Below are positions 22,472-34,204 of a stretch of 64,000 nucleotides of DNA, piece by piece. Position numbers and translations under genes: made by a program. Below the pieces are notes generated by a model. The model was not told the origin of the DNA and did not search any database. It saw only the letters and a list, made by a program, of their open reading frames with translations. This DNA is from Engraulis encrasicolus (Eukaryota > Chordata > Actinopteri > Clupeiformes > Engraulidae): assembly GCF_034702125.1 (NCBI RefSeq), contig NW_026945665.1:946001-1010000 (forward strand), in the 5' to 3' direction. Within the stretch, counting starts at the first letter, position 1; every line of letters begins with the position of its first letter.

Positions 22472-23291
22472 CGATGGCCTATTATAAATGGTGAATGTTA
22501 ATCCAGTTCACAACGTAGGGATGTGCTCATTTCTCTTCCACGAGATGGATTTTTTTGCAACAAGAGCCCTTAACAACTTCGACCCCACAGTGGATGGGGC
22601 AACATGTTTTCAACCACATACCTGGCGATTATTTTGTTGCGCTCACTCGTGTCCTGAGAAATCAGGTTTGGCTTGCCTCCCTCTCCCTCTTCGATACAAC
22701 TGAAACTAGCTGCACGGCTTGGAGGTGTGCCACCATGCGATGTTGAGAGGTGCTTAGTGAAATTAGAGTCGCGCCTTACAGACATAACTTTGTTTCCAAG
22801 GCACAGTATACGTTGGATATGAACATTCTTGCCTTTGACTGCAACTAGCGTGAAATGATTCTGGTATTTGCCATTGGAACATGCAACCTCGCGGCTTTAC
22901 TGCCGTTGTCTCTTCTATTCTTTATCCATGCGCTTCCTGTGAACTCGGTGTGTAGAATGACTTGTGTTTGCGCACGTGGGAGCATAGCTGACACTCCGCC
23001 CCCTTTACACTTTTTTTTTAGCAAATCACGTTCAGCTATTTTGTTCTCATGCATGCAAAGGGTGAATGTGAGCATATTAAAAGCCAGCTTGGTACAGCTT
23101 TGTCGTTGCCATTTGCTCCTAGATTTTGTCAGCAGCCAGTGCACACTGGCGCCTCAATTCATAAAATTGCAGTGCATCACGTTACCTCCCGAGTAACGGC
23201 AACGGCGTTACAGTTATGGATAAAGTAATTAAGTAATTATTCCGTTACTCAAAATGAGGCTCCATTTGTAACGCTGTTATACCCAGCACTG
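22472..23291. mobile_element. hAT, copy 2, right part
   Basis: The segment ends with CCCAGCACTG at 23282-23291 and is followed by ATTGTAACCCCAGG, as in copies 1 and 3. Sequence from about 22790 (TTTCCAAGGCACAGTATACG) matches 35061 onward. The left terminus is not found; the copy abuts the 135-bp array. No open transposase frame is seen. Confidence 0.65.
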
Positions 23292-23553
23292 ATTGTAACC
23301 CCAGGAATATTGTCAGTATAGCTTGAGATGCAAGAGGGTGGACATTTGTTCAATTGGCGTGGAATTACCTATTTAACGTTTTTATCATGATTTCATATGT
23401 AGTTCAAAACTTCTTCAACCTTCTAAGACCATCATTGCTGCATTGTTGCAAAATTCTTCTGTGTAGTAGAGCAACGGACTGAATGTAACCTGATCTCAAC
23501 ATGTTACAATCTGAATATTGATTTCTAGAAACACTTTTCTCTCTGATGGTTAG

Positions 23554-23667
23554 TGACAAAGAGAAGAGACCAGGGTCTCCTACAAGGAGCTGTGTGTCCA
23601 TGAGGAGCGACAAGTCAATGGATGAGCCACTCAGGTTCAAAGGGGCGGGACATCCACCTGGCCTCAG
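23554..23667 (+). CDS. NLR cassette exon G
   Basis: 114 bp, phase 2 to 2. The core starts DKEKRPGSPTRS, then SDKSMDEP, ending GAGHPPGL. It is the first exon of duplication unit 2, 262 bp from the hAT flank against 267 in units 1 and 3, and it shares the PPGL ending with exon J. Acceptor GGTTAG, donor GTACCT. Confidence 0.8.
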
Positions 23668-23819
23668 GTACCTTCAGACAGATTTGTTCAATTGGCGTGG
23701 AATGACCTATGTAACACTTTTGTTAAGGTTTCATATGTAGTTCAAACTTCTTCAAGCTTGTAGGATGATCATTGCTGCATTGTTGCAATATTCTTTGACA
23801 ACTGTGTAGTAGTTTAACT

Positions 23820-25122
23820 CAATGTTTCCCAACCACTGTGCCGCGGCACACTAGTGTGCCGTGAGAGATCGTCAGGTGTGCCGTGGAAAATTCTTGTTTT
23901 CCAGAAAAAAGAATAACGAATTCATTATTATCAGCAAATAATGCCTATATGTCATTATGTAGTGTCTGCTGTTGACTGGCGTCCTAATCATGTAATAATT
24001 CCTTATCACTAGGTGGCAGCAGGTAGCGAATTGCATTGTAGTAGGCCTAGCTGTCAAAAGAAGGCAAATGCCGTGAGCTCGAGTCAATACAAAGAGAGCT
24101 ATTTCATTTGGATTTAGGACTACTGGTACTTATACGTGGGATGCAATGGCACCGATTCCATTGTGGTTGGTATGTAAACGAAACACCCTTCACAAAACAA
24201 GAGTGCAGACTATTTTGTTGGCCTGCGTAAGCAAACAGAGAACCAAGCAACATTTATGAGGGAAAAAAGGTAAACGAGAAAGCCCTCAAAGCTAGCTACC
24301 ACGTAGCTGAACTTGTAGCTAAATCAGAAGTCACACAGTGGCAGAGACGCTAATATTACCTGCCTGCAAAGCCATTGTAAATGAGAAGCTTGGACCTGAA
24401 GCGGTTAAATAACTAGCCAAAGTCCCTCTCTCAAATAACACAATTTCCAGACATTGATGACATGTCTGCTGTTATCGAAAGTGTGGTTTTGGAAAAGATC
24501 CGTATCCGTGAGAAATTTGCGTTGCAACTTGACGAGGTTGATAGTGGACATGCACAACTTCTTCTTCTTCTTCTTTTTGAGTTTTTAATGGCGGTTGGCA
24601 GCTTAGCGAAAAAGCAGCATCACCGGACATGCGCAACTCCTGGCCAATGTGCGTTTTGTGATGGAGACGGAATCTGAGAAAATGTTCTATTTTGCAAGGC
24701 ATTGAACAGAGATTGATATTAAACATGCATATTCATATTGTAACAGTGAAATCTTCCCTAAATACCATTGCTACTGTCAGAATAAACATTATTTTCTGTA
24801 TTCCTGCAAATAGAATGCTTTTGGACAGAATAACAATTTGTATATAGTAGGCCTAGGTCTGCTTTGAAGTTTATAGCTTCATTCAGAAGTGGACATGTTA
24901 AGTTAACTTTTTATTTGAAAGAGGAAAATTAAAAGATGATAAAAATATATATTTTTGTGTTTATTTGATTGCTATTCAAGACAATTTTATAAGAATGACT
25001 ATATTGTTAGGCGGATACTATAATTTGTTTTCATTATTTCATAATTTTTGGTTGGTGGTGTGCCACGAGATTTTTTGATGGGGAAAAGTGTGCCCTGGCT
25101 CAAAAAAGGTTGGGAAACACTG
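23820..25122 (+). mobile_element. hAT relic with ZBED5/SCAND3-like transposase piece, copy 1
   Basis: The termini CAATGTTTCCCAACC and GGTTGGGAAACACTG are flanked by perfect 8-bp repeats GTTTAACT (23812-23819, 25123-25130). Units 1 and 3 keep the uninterrupted site AGTAGTTTAACTGATTG. Inside, broken frames read YHVAELVAK, LPACKAIVNEKLGPEA, VPLSNNTISRHIDDMSAVIE and KFALQLDE, typical of hAT transposases of the ZBED5/SCAND3 group. Only a middle piece is present, so it is non-autonomous. Confidence 0.8.
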
Positions 25123-25205
25123 GTTTAACTCATTGAATGTAACGTGATCTCAACATGCTACATTCTGAATCTTGGTTCTAAAACACTTTACTCTCTGATC
25201 GTTAG

Positions 25206-25319
25206 TGCAATAGAGAAGAGATCAGGGTCTCCTACAGGGAGATGTGTCTCCATGAGGAGTGACCAGTCAATGGATGAGCCCCTAAGGTTCAAAGGGGCGG
25301 AACCTGCATCGGATCAAAG
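25206..25319 (+). CDS. NLR cassette exon H
   Basis: 114 bp, phase 2 to 2. The core starts AIEKRSGSPTGRC (Arg replaces the usual Ser before Cys), then SDQSMDEP, ending GAEPASDQ. It is the unit-2 paralogue of exons C and K. Subtracting the 1311-bp hAT insertion puts it 603 bp from the hAT flank, against 608 in unit 1. Confidence 0.8.
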
Positions 25320-25421
25320 GTATGCTGAGCCACACCTCCTGTTCTGATGTTCAGTGCTGTTGAATTTGACATGAACGATCACTTCTCTGGGATGGTTATG
25401 TAAATTTACATGTTAAATATA

Positions 25422-28400
25422 GCTGCAAGCAGCAATGCGGGGCCAAGCAGTAAACTTGCCCAAGTCGCCACGGCAACAGAAGGAACTGCAGCGCCCCCTT
25501 TGGCCCAAATCTCGCCAATTTGGTGTGCATTCCTTGGAGGGGAGTGTGATCATGTGAACCAAGTTAAGTTTGAATCCGTTAAAAGGCTGCCGAGATATGA
25601 GCTTCCTGTTACTGTTGTTTAATACATCACGTGATGCCATGCATACAGCCACTCACTAAGGTGACTGTGGGTGGCTTTTGGCCTGAAGCTGATATCGTCA
25701 GACGGTGCCCAGCTATCTTGGGGTGTTTCGACCCTTAACCGTAACACCCTCAAGCTGGCGGGTCAGCAGTGGTGGCCAGGTCACTGCCCATCAGCTCCAG
25801 GCCTCCAGCCCCCCTCCTCCCTCTTAAACCACAACCAGCATGAGGCTCTCTCTGCTGCCTCCCCTATCCTGCGCACAGCTGTCTTCCTCTCCTTGCCAGA
25901 TATGCCGAGTGTAGTGAGCACCGACCACGTTGACTGTGCCGGGAACCCCCTACACCCGACCTCCACTGGAAACAGCCATGCTTGCCAGCCCTTCTCCTTG
26001 CATTCCATGATGAGATCCTGGTATTTTAGGCTTTTCCTCTCATGGGCATCACTGTCAGCTCGACCAGGATGATTTTCTTAGCCTGCTCTGACCAGATGAC
26101 AATGTCAGGCCTCAAAGTGGTCTGGACGATGGGGGGGAAAGTGAGCTTTTTCCCCAGGTCTGCTGACATCTCCCAACTTTGTGCCCCCTGGAGGATGTTG
26201 GTCCTGGCTCTTCTCACTGAGGATGTTTTTTCTCCTGCCCTGAAAAAATTGCAGCAATGGCACTTGTGGCTTGGTCGGTTGTGGTCTTCTCCTGGCCTGC
26301 TCAAAAATGTCAGCAATCACACGGAGCACTTGGTCGTGACGCCACCTGTACCTCCCCTGAGCCAGAGCGATTTGGCACCCTGCTAGAATGTGGGCCAGTG
26401 TTCCCCTCTTGCCACATAACTTGCAGAGCGGGTCCTCTCTCAGGCCCCACCTGACAAGGTTTGCTGGTGATGGGAGTGTGTCGTACACAGACCTGAGGAG
26501 GAAGCTAACACGGAAGGGTTCTAGCCTCCAGAGCTCAGTCCATGTGACCCTCCTGTTTGGGAGGTCCCATCTGGTCCATGTTCCCTGGGTTGCCAGTTCT
26601 ACAGCTTTCGCCTTCCGTGTCTCCTCCTCTTGGTGGCGAACTTCTGCTTGCACCATCTCTCGCCTCTGCTGCGCGTTTGCCTTGCTCCACTGGGTAAAGT
26701 GGGATGTTCCCAGTCCTTGCCGGCCCGTGCAGACATTGCCAATAATGTCTCTCAACCCGAGAGAGCTTTCAGCTTGCTTGACAGCAGTGTCTGCTGCCCA
26801 CTTACGGCCTGTTCGCGTTGTAACCCCTGCATTGCTTACTTGCTCATCTCTTGAGTCTCTGAGCATCATTGCCACCCTGCACTTCGCCACCTGAACTCCT
26901 CCACCACAGAGGAGAAAGGAAGTTGGAGTTGGCCTGATCGAATGTAGAGCCCCACGGCTGTGAAGCTGGGAGGGATACCCAGCCACCGCCTCAGGTGCTT
27001 GTTCACCTTCCTCTCCACTCCATCCACTGCAGTCATTGGGATCTGATAGACTGTCAGCAACCACATCAGCCTCGGCAGGAGCCCATGTTGGTATATCCAA
27101 GACTTGAACTTGCCAGGTAGGCCTGACTTGTCAATTCTCCTTAGCCATTCGTCCGCCTGATTTGCAGTGTCAGTGATGCTGTTCCTGTCACTGAGGGTGT
27201 CGTCGTACCACTTTCCCAGGCATTTAATGGGGTTCTCCCTGATCGTAGGGATCTGCTCACCTTGGATGTGCAGTTCGAAAGTCTCTGTCAGTTTCCCCCT
27301 CCTTATCACCATGCTCCGTGACTTTCTGGGCTTAAAAGCCATTCTTGCCCCTGATGCCAAGGCCCCAAGAGTCTTCAGGATCCACCTTGCCTGCACATGT
27401 GTTGCGGTTGTTATGGTGAGGTCATCCATGAATCCTCTCAGTGGGGGTTGTCTGCTCCCTGCTGCCGTGACTGGTCCCTTGGCCTCTGCTACTGCTGCTG
27501 TAATCAAGAGATTCATCCCCATGATGAACAGAATGGGGGATACTGTGCATCCCGTCACAATGCCCTTCTCCAGCGACTGCCATATGGTGGTGAACTTGGC
27601 AGTCTGAAACCGCAGCTTAAATGACCCCAGGTAGCTGTTGATCATCTGCCTGTTGGTGGCGCTAGAGTGTTTGAGCTTGGGATCCGATTTTTTGGGGGGG
27701 AAGTCATGGGATGGACTAGTGTGTGTGCAAAAAAAAAAATCCAGCCGAATCTGACAAACGGTTGCTGAGATATGACCTCACTTCCTGTTTCGCCACTTTT
27801 ATTGGCTGTCACGGGCAAACTATAAGAGGTATAAAAAAATCCTTGAATACCCTGATGCCTATCAGTCTGAAGATGATCTGTACCTTTTTGCAGTTCATTC
27901 TGACAAAAAATGTGGGACAAGTAGCATTTTATTGAATTTTACAAAATTCAAAATGGCGGATTTTCTCCTCTGGGTTGACATGACATCATATAGTGCGTTG
28001 GATTCGGCTTGGCCCAAGGATTCTAGTGATGGTAATATATTTTACATCGGGCATATGGTTTAAAAGCTACAGGCAAAAATGTAGCTAATATTTTGACCTG
28101 TTGGTGGCGCTACAGAGTTTGAGCTGGGGATCTGATTTTTTTGTGGTAGGTCATGAGATGGACTACTATGTGTATTAAGAATCGTAGCTGAAACCGACAA
28201 AGGGTTGCTGAGATATGACCTCACTTCCTGTTCTGGCACTTTTACGACAATTTTGATTGACTGTCATGGCTAAACGATAAAAGATATCCAATATTCCTTG
28301 AGACCCCATATGAAGTGCAGTACAGAGATACGATATACCGAATTTTGGGCGAAATTGTCAAAAATTGTGGGAGAAGTAGCATTTTTATTGAATTTCACAA

Positions 28401-28768
28401 AATTCAAAATGGTGGGAAAACTATCCTGGCGGAAAATGACGTGATAGGGTGCGTTGGATTCGTCTTGGCCCAAGGATTCCAGCGATACCAAGTTTATGAA
28501 ATTTGGCCCAGCGGTTCAAAAGTTACAAGCAGAAATGTACCTGCAACTTTGACCTGCTGGTGGCGCTAGAGCGTTGGGGATGGGGTCCTATAAATTGCTG
28601 TGGGTAATGCTGAGACTGGCCCGAATGTGTGTGCCGATTTACAGAATTTTTCTACCTACGGTTCTATGGGCTGCCATAGACTTGCTAAGGAGAGGAAAGA
28701 TGTCTAGGTAATAATAAGAAAACCAGCTAACACTATAGGGGCCTTCGCCAGCTTCGCTGCTTGGCCCC
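25422..28768. mobile_element. GCTGCAAGCAGC-type repeat element with 8-bp target duplication
   Basis: The element starts GCTGCAAGCAGCAATGCGGG and ends GCTTCGCTGCTTGGCCCC. GGGGCCAAGCAG near the left end is inverted at the right end. Flanks TAAATATA (25414-25421, 28769-28776) are identical, and units 1 and 3 have the empty site TAAATGTA/TAAATGTC. The right part contains about 455-bp tandem units; TTGGTGGCGCTA recurs near 27652, 28102 and 28558. An R2-like LINE is nested on the minus strand. The family is common in fish; I cannot name its superfamily. Confidence 0.65.
25650..27645 (-). pseudogene. R2-like LINE, 3' half, frameshifted
   Basis: The minus-strand order is clear. Frame 27645-26866 has IVTGCTVSPILF, the catalytic GFMDDLTITT and GLPGKFKSWIYQHGLLPRL. 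Frame 27100-26105 continues with FLLRSVYDTLPSPANL and a CCHC motif CKLCGKRGTLAHILAGC. Frame 26316-26026 has the restriction-like endonuclease block LRPDIVIWSEQAKKIILVEL. Frame 26008-25781 ends the protein (FPVEVGCRGF, ASCWLW). Such LINEs copy their RNA at a nick made by their own endonuclease. At least three frameshifts and a missing N-terminal half make this copy dead. It is 5'-truncated where the host repeat resumes at about 27650. Confidence 0.8.
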
Positions 28769-28776
28769 TAAATATA

Positions 28777-30129
28777 AAGCCAAACCTACATATTTAAGCA
28801 AAGTCTATATATTAAATAGAAACATTAAGATGACACTAAATACTATCTTTACCTAATGGGGGTGATCAACATTTTTTTGCAGTATTTTGCTGTCCTCTGC
28901 ATAGGCCATCAGAAGACTTATTTGAGCTTCATATAAGTTGTTGAAGTTATGTTCCTACTGAGATTTATTTTGAAAGGTGATTTCAATACTTACTCATGAA
29001 TGTCTGCTGAACACCAAGAAGTATTTTGAGAGATACGTGTGTAGAGTTGTTCAATTGGCATGGACTGATGGTGATTTCAATCCTTTCTCTTCGATTTCTA
29101 TTTTATCCCCATTCCATTGGTATGGAATGACTTATATAGCACTTTCATCAAGATTTCATATGTAGTTAAAAACTCTTCAACCTTCTAGGACAATCATTTC
29201 TACATTAAGCAAAGTATATATATTAAATAGAAACATTAAGATGAAACTAAATACTATCTTTAACTAATGGGAGTCATCAACACTTTTTGGCAGTATTTTG
29301 CTGTCCTCTGCATCTAGGCCATCAGAAGACGTATTTGAGCTTCATATAAGTGATTGCAGTTATGTTCCTACTGAGATTACTAGACACACTTTCATAAAAA
29401 GTCAATCAACACAGAAGTCCCATCACACACAAGGTGTTTGATTGCTCTGAAAATGATATTGAATGTGAGTTTCCAGATTTCATTTTCATTTTCCAGTTAT
29501 TGTCATTGACTTTTGAGAAAGTGTTTCTACTAATCTGAGGAAGAATTAGAAAACAAGAGTATATGTTGTACAGAAATCCAGTATATCTACTGAAGGCATA
29601 AACAGAGCAATACTGCACTAAAATATTGATGTTGAGGGACTGCTGTGAAGATGTGAGATCATCGAACGATAACTGGAGCATTTTGTTCAAGACTACATCT
29701 ATGTAAAATGTAAGCCTTCTATGGTACAGCTATCACGCTCTGCCCTTCAGAGCTGCAGAACACCAATGGCTAAAGAAAATCCAGACACCCCTCGCCCTAT
29801 CAAACAACCTTTAATTTAGAAAGGATATCATTTATTTTGAAAGGTGATTTAAATCGTTTCTCTTGAATATCTGCTGAACATCAAGGAATATTTTAAGGGA
29901 CATAAGTGCGTAGAGTTGCTCAATTGGCTTGGAATGACCCATTGAGCACTTTTAGCAAGATTTCATATTTAGGTGAAAACTTCTTCAACCTTCTAGGAAC
30001 ATCATGGCTGCATTGTTGCAATATTCTTTTGACAACTGTGTAGCAGTGCAACTGACTGAATGTAACCTGATCTCAACGTGCTACACTCTGAATCTTGTTT
30101 TCTAAAACACTTTTCTCTCTGATGGTTAG
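28777..30129. other. NLR intron sequence of unit 2, rearranged
   Basis: The first part continues unit 2 exactly as after exon C in unit 1 (AAGCCAAACCTACATATTTA). It then repeats intron segments (TATATATTAAATAGAAACATT at about 28810 and 29218) and lacks counterparts of exons D and E. No exon is seen before cassette I. Confidence 0.6.
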
Positions 30130-30243
30130 TGATATGGAGCAGAGACCAGGGTCTCCTACAGGGAGCTGTGTGTCCATGAGGAGTGACAAATCAAAGGATG
30201 AGCCCCTCAGATTCAAAGGGCTGGGATTTCCACCTGACCACAG
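30130..30243 (+). CDS. NLR cassette exon I
   Basis: 114 bp, phase 2 to 2. The core starts DMEQRPGSPTGS, then SDKSKDEP, ending KGLGFPPDH. Leu replaces the usual Ala after KG. Acceptor GGTTAG, donor GTATCT. It mixes the MEQ opening of exons E/F with the PPD ending of exon B, consistent with exchange among cassettes. Confidence 0.8.
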
Positions 30244-30434
30244 GTATCTTAAGCCAGATGTGTTCAATTGGCGTGGAATGACCTATTTAACACTTTTGTT
30301 AAGATTTCATATGTAGTTCAAAACTTCTTCAACATTCTAGGAACATCATTGCTGCATTGTTGCAGTATTCCTTGACAACTGTGTAGTAGTTTAACTGATT
30401 GAATATAACCTGATCTCAACATGCTACTCTCTGA

Positions 30435-31730
30435 ATGTTTCCCAACCACTGTGCCGCGGCACACTAGTGTGCTGTGAGAGATCGTCAGGTGTGCCATGGA
30501 AAGTTCTTATTTAAAAAAAAAAAACGAATTCATTATTATCAGCAAATAATGCCTATATGTCATTATGTAGTGTCTGCTGTTGACTGGCGTCCTAACCATG
30601 TAAAAATTCCTTATCACTAGGTGGCAGCAGGTAGCGAATTCCATTGTAGTAGGCCTAGCTGTCAAAAGAAGGCAAATGCCGTGAGCTCGAGTCAATACAA
30701 AGAGAGTTATTTCATTTGGATTTAGGACTACTGGTACTTGTACGTGGGATGCAATGGCACCGATTCCATTGTGCTTGGTATGTAAATGAAACACCCTTCA
30801 CAAAACAAGAGCGCAAACTATTTTGTTGGCCTGCGTAAGCAAACAGAGAACCAAGCAACATTTATGAGGGAAAAAGGGTAAACGAGAGAGCCCTTAAAGC
30901 TAGCTACCACGTAGCTGAACTTGTAGCTAAATCAGAAGTCACACAGTGGCAGCGACGCTAATATTACCTGCCTGCAAAGCCATTGTAAATGAGAAGCTTG
31001 GACCTGAAGTGCTTAAATAACTAGCCAAAGTCCCTCTCTCAAATAACACAATTTTCAGACATTGATGACATGTCTGCTGTTATCGAAAGTGTGGTTTTGG
31101 AAAAGATCCGTATCCGTGAGAAATTTGCGTTGCAACTTGACGAGGCTGATAGTGGACATGCGCAACTTCTTCTTCTTCTTCTTTTTGAGTTTTTAATGGC
31201 GGTTGGCAGCTTAGCGAAAAAGCAGCATTACCGGACATGCGCAACTCCTGGCCAATGTGCGTTTTGTGGATGGAGACGCAATCAGAGAAAACGTTCTATT
31301 TTGCAAGGCATTGAACAGAGATTGATATTAAACATGCATTCATATTGTCACAGTGAAATCTTTCCTAAATATCATTGCTACTGTCAGAATAAACATTATT
31401 TTCTGTAATCCTGCAAATAGAATGATTTTGGACAGAATAACAATTTGTATATAGTAGGCCTAGGCCTGCTTTGAAGTTTACAGCTTCCTTCGAAGTGGAC
31501 ATGTTAAGTGAACTTTTTATTTGAAAGAGGAAAATTAAAGGATGATAAAAAAATATATATTTTTGTGTTTATTTGATTGCTATTCAAGACACTTTTATAA
31601 GAATGACTATATTGTTAGGCGGCTACTATAATTTGTTTTCATTATTTCATAATTTTTAGTTGGTGGTGTGCCGCGAGATTTTTTGATGGGAAAAAGTGTG
31701 CCCTGGCTCAACAAAGGTTGGGAAACACTG
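30435..31730 (+). mobile_element. hAT relic with ZBED5/SCAND3-like piece, copy 2
   Basis: Near-identical in layout to 23820-25122: it starts at AATGTTTCCCAACC and ends GGTTGGGAAACACTG. The same internal pieces occur, including DDMSAVIESVVLEKIRIREK. The flanks differ (CTCTCTGA left, CCTTAAGG right): the left side is NLR intron, the right side a Penelope-like relic. The target duplication is therefore lost or the insertion lay next to a rearrangement. Confidence 0.75.
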
Positions 31731-31734
31731 CCTT

Positions 31735-33005
31735 AAGGTGTCGTCACACTGTAAAAGAGTCCAGTCGTTAGTAATGACTTTGCGGATGTCATGTGCCTCT
31801 GTACTATACCGCGTTGAAAAAAACGTTCGGTTGTTGTCATTGCATTTCTCTTTCCTCTTTAATAAAACGCTGCGCTCTTGCGCTTGGGCTTTTGTGAGGG
31901 CCATGTTAATATACTGTCCATAGGGAATGTTCTTGATAGGTGGCGGGTGAAAACTCTTTGAGTGTAAGTGTGTTTTTGTGTATGTCTTTGCGATAGATAG
32001 AAGTATGAAGGAGCCCATTAGTGTCTTTCGTGATTTCTAGGTCTAAGAAGTTGATTTTTGTTTTGCTGTATTCCAGTGATAGTTTCACATTCACATTGGT
32101 GCTGTTGAGATAACTGTGAAAGCTTATCAACTCCTCTTCGCTGCCATTCCATATCATGATGACGTCATCAATGTACCTAGACCACCAGACGACCGGCTCC
32201 TTGTTAGTATAAATGGCTTCAACATCCATAGTGACTAAGAACGCATCAGGACCGATAGTCATGTCCTTGATTTTGCATAAAACATCAGCTGTATCCTGTA
32301 TAAAGGCTGGCAATGTTGGAAGCAGAGGCTTAATAAAAAAATCAACATACTTGGATATGGGAGACTTTCATTACCGGAGATAACTGGTCTCCCAGGGGGG
32401 TTGGTTACGTTTTTGTGTACTTTGGGTAAAAGATAGAAAGAGGCCATCTGTGGGTAAGGTTTGTAGAGGAAATCGAATTCTTGAGGTGAGATTAGGTCAT
32501 CCTCCCTCGCTTTCTGTAATTTCTCATGAAGTTCCTTCTTAAGTGTTTCCATTGGGTTTGTTTTTAGTGGTAAGTAGATCGTCTCGTCATCCAGCTGTCG
32601 TTGCGCTTCTTTAACATACTGTTCATACCCCCATACCACAACAGCGCCCCCTTTGTCTGCTTTTTAAATTACAATGTCTTTATTGTCAGCCAATTCCTTA
32701 AGTGCGTCTCTTTCATCTTTGGTCAAGTTTCGGGTACGCTGAGAGTTTTTCTTTGTGAGCACCTGTTCTATCTCATAATTAACTTTTCTCTCGAAAGTAT
32801 TCAAGGTGGCGTTCTGTACAATAGGACAGAAAGTTGATTTGGGCTTAAATGGTGTGTTAGAATAATTAGTCATTGCGGGACCCGGAGGGATTCAGGTTAT
32901 ACCATGCTTTGAGGTGTAACGATCTATAAAATCTAAAGAGATCAATTTTGACATCAAAAGTATCTGAGGAAGTGGTCGGTGAAAAAGTAAGTCCTTTAGA
33001 TAGAA
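31735..33005 (-). pseudogene. Penelope-like element reverse transcriptase, deleted
   Basis: Minus-strand frames run from about 33005 down to 31735: IDLFRFYRSLHLKAWY, then LTKDERDALKELADNKDIVI, MASFYLLPKVHKN, PGRPVISGNESLPYP, LVTMDVEAIYTN, RYIDDVIMIW, INFLDLEITKD, LLHTSIYRK, IKNIPYGQ and HDIRKVITNDWTLLQ. This order is that of Penelope-like retroelements. Parts are missing between the IYTN and RYIDD blocks and after IPYGQ, there is a frameshift near 32300 and a stop near 32665, and the GIY-YIG end is absent. The element breaks off where hAT copy 2 ends. Confidence 0.75.
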
Positions 33006-33009
33006 CATT

Positions 33010-34204
33010 AGGACTAGCCTAGAAATCTAGACGCCCCTAGCGACCGCAAATTGAATTTGCTCCCTGGGGCAGTCTAGCGGACCCCGGTCGTTTTGCGAGG
33101 CTGAAAGTTATCCGATGACAGGGCCAATCAAATCGCGAGGGGGGCCGGGCTACCTAGTAAACAGGAAACTTTCTAAGAAGAAGCATGGTGTCCGTCCGTG
33201 CTACGTAGCCTACAGCACGAAAGTGTTTACTTAATTTGAAAAGCCTGGATGATAATACATTTCGTGGCTGACATGGATTGATGTAATAATACACCATGAA
33301 CTTATCGGACACAAATAGATCTCAACACATTACCATTTGATCATTCGATGTTTTAAACTAGCTCGGTAAGCTAAGTTGAGCATTTTACAGAACCAGATAG
33401 TCACACGCTATTATCAGACCACTACTGTAGGTGTAGAATGAAATTGCGGCCCCAATTTCTAATAAGACACATGCCATTAAAAACGAGACATTTGGGAGCT
33501 TTGAAAGTCTTTGAGTAGCTTACTAAATAGATGGGATCGATAGTCTGGCTAGCGAGCTGACCGGGGAGCGTCCTGCGTTGGGAGCGACAATCAGGGAAAG
33601 TTATGGGTATACAGCTATCTAGAGGGCCATGTGGTTGAAAACGAGGCATTTTTGAACTGTATAAGTGAAAACACGATTTATTAGGAAACTTGTTTGTGGC
33701 TGTGGTCATCACACGCTTTCACTGCTACGACGGCTGGAAGTTGCCGCTTCACCTACAAAGAGGCCCTCGCTAGTGGCTAGCTAACCTGTCGTCAATAACA
33801 GAGCTAGGTATCCAGCCTTGTATTATATGCCTGCCCCAAATTCTAATAAGATCCATGTCATTAAAAACGAGACATTTGGGAGCTTTGAAAGTCTGTAAGT
33901 CGCTTACTAAATAGATGGGAATGACACCTAGTCTACCGAGCTAGCGGCTAGCCATGTATTAGTTATGGGTATACAGCTAGCTAGCTAACACCGAACATGC
34001 CATGTTGACAACAATCATAAATATAACCATTTAACAAGCCCCACATTGCTCGACATTTCGCTGATTGATCAAGGAGGGCCATGTGGTTGAAAACGATGCA
34101 TTTTTGAACTGTATAAGTGAAAACACGATTTATTAGGAAACTTGTTTGTGGCTGTGGTCATCACACGAATTCACTGCTACGACGGCTCGAAGTTGCCGCT
34201 GCAC
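33010..34204. repeat. Repeat region with two direct-repeat pairs
   Basis: A fish repeat end starts at about 33011 (TAGCCTAGAAATCTAGACGC). Two pairs follow: 33437-33541 with 33828-33921 (ACGAGACATTTGGGAGC), and 33619-33752 with 34069-34203 (GGGCCATGTGGTTGAAAACG). This indicates one tandem duplication of roughly 0.4 kb with later change. No gene is seen. Confidence 0.55.

Noticed and set aside
24462..24677. Host ZBED-family gene
   Set aside because: The peptide is a fragment of hAT transposase within clear hAT termini, and a second copy lies at 31070.
27167..27607. 146-codon plus-strand frame
   Set aside because: Antisense shadow of the R2-like reverse transcriptase.
32601..32837. Plus-strand membrane-like peptide
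   Set aside because: Hydrophobic shadow of the Penelope-like coding strand.
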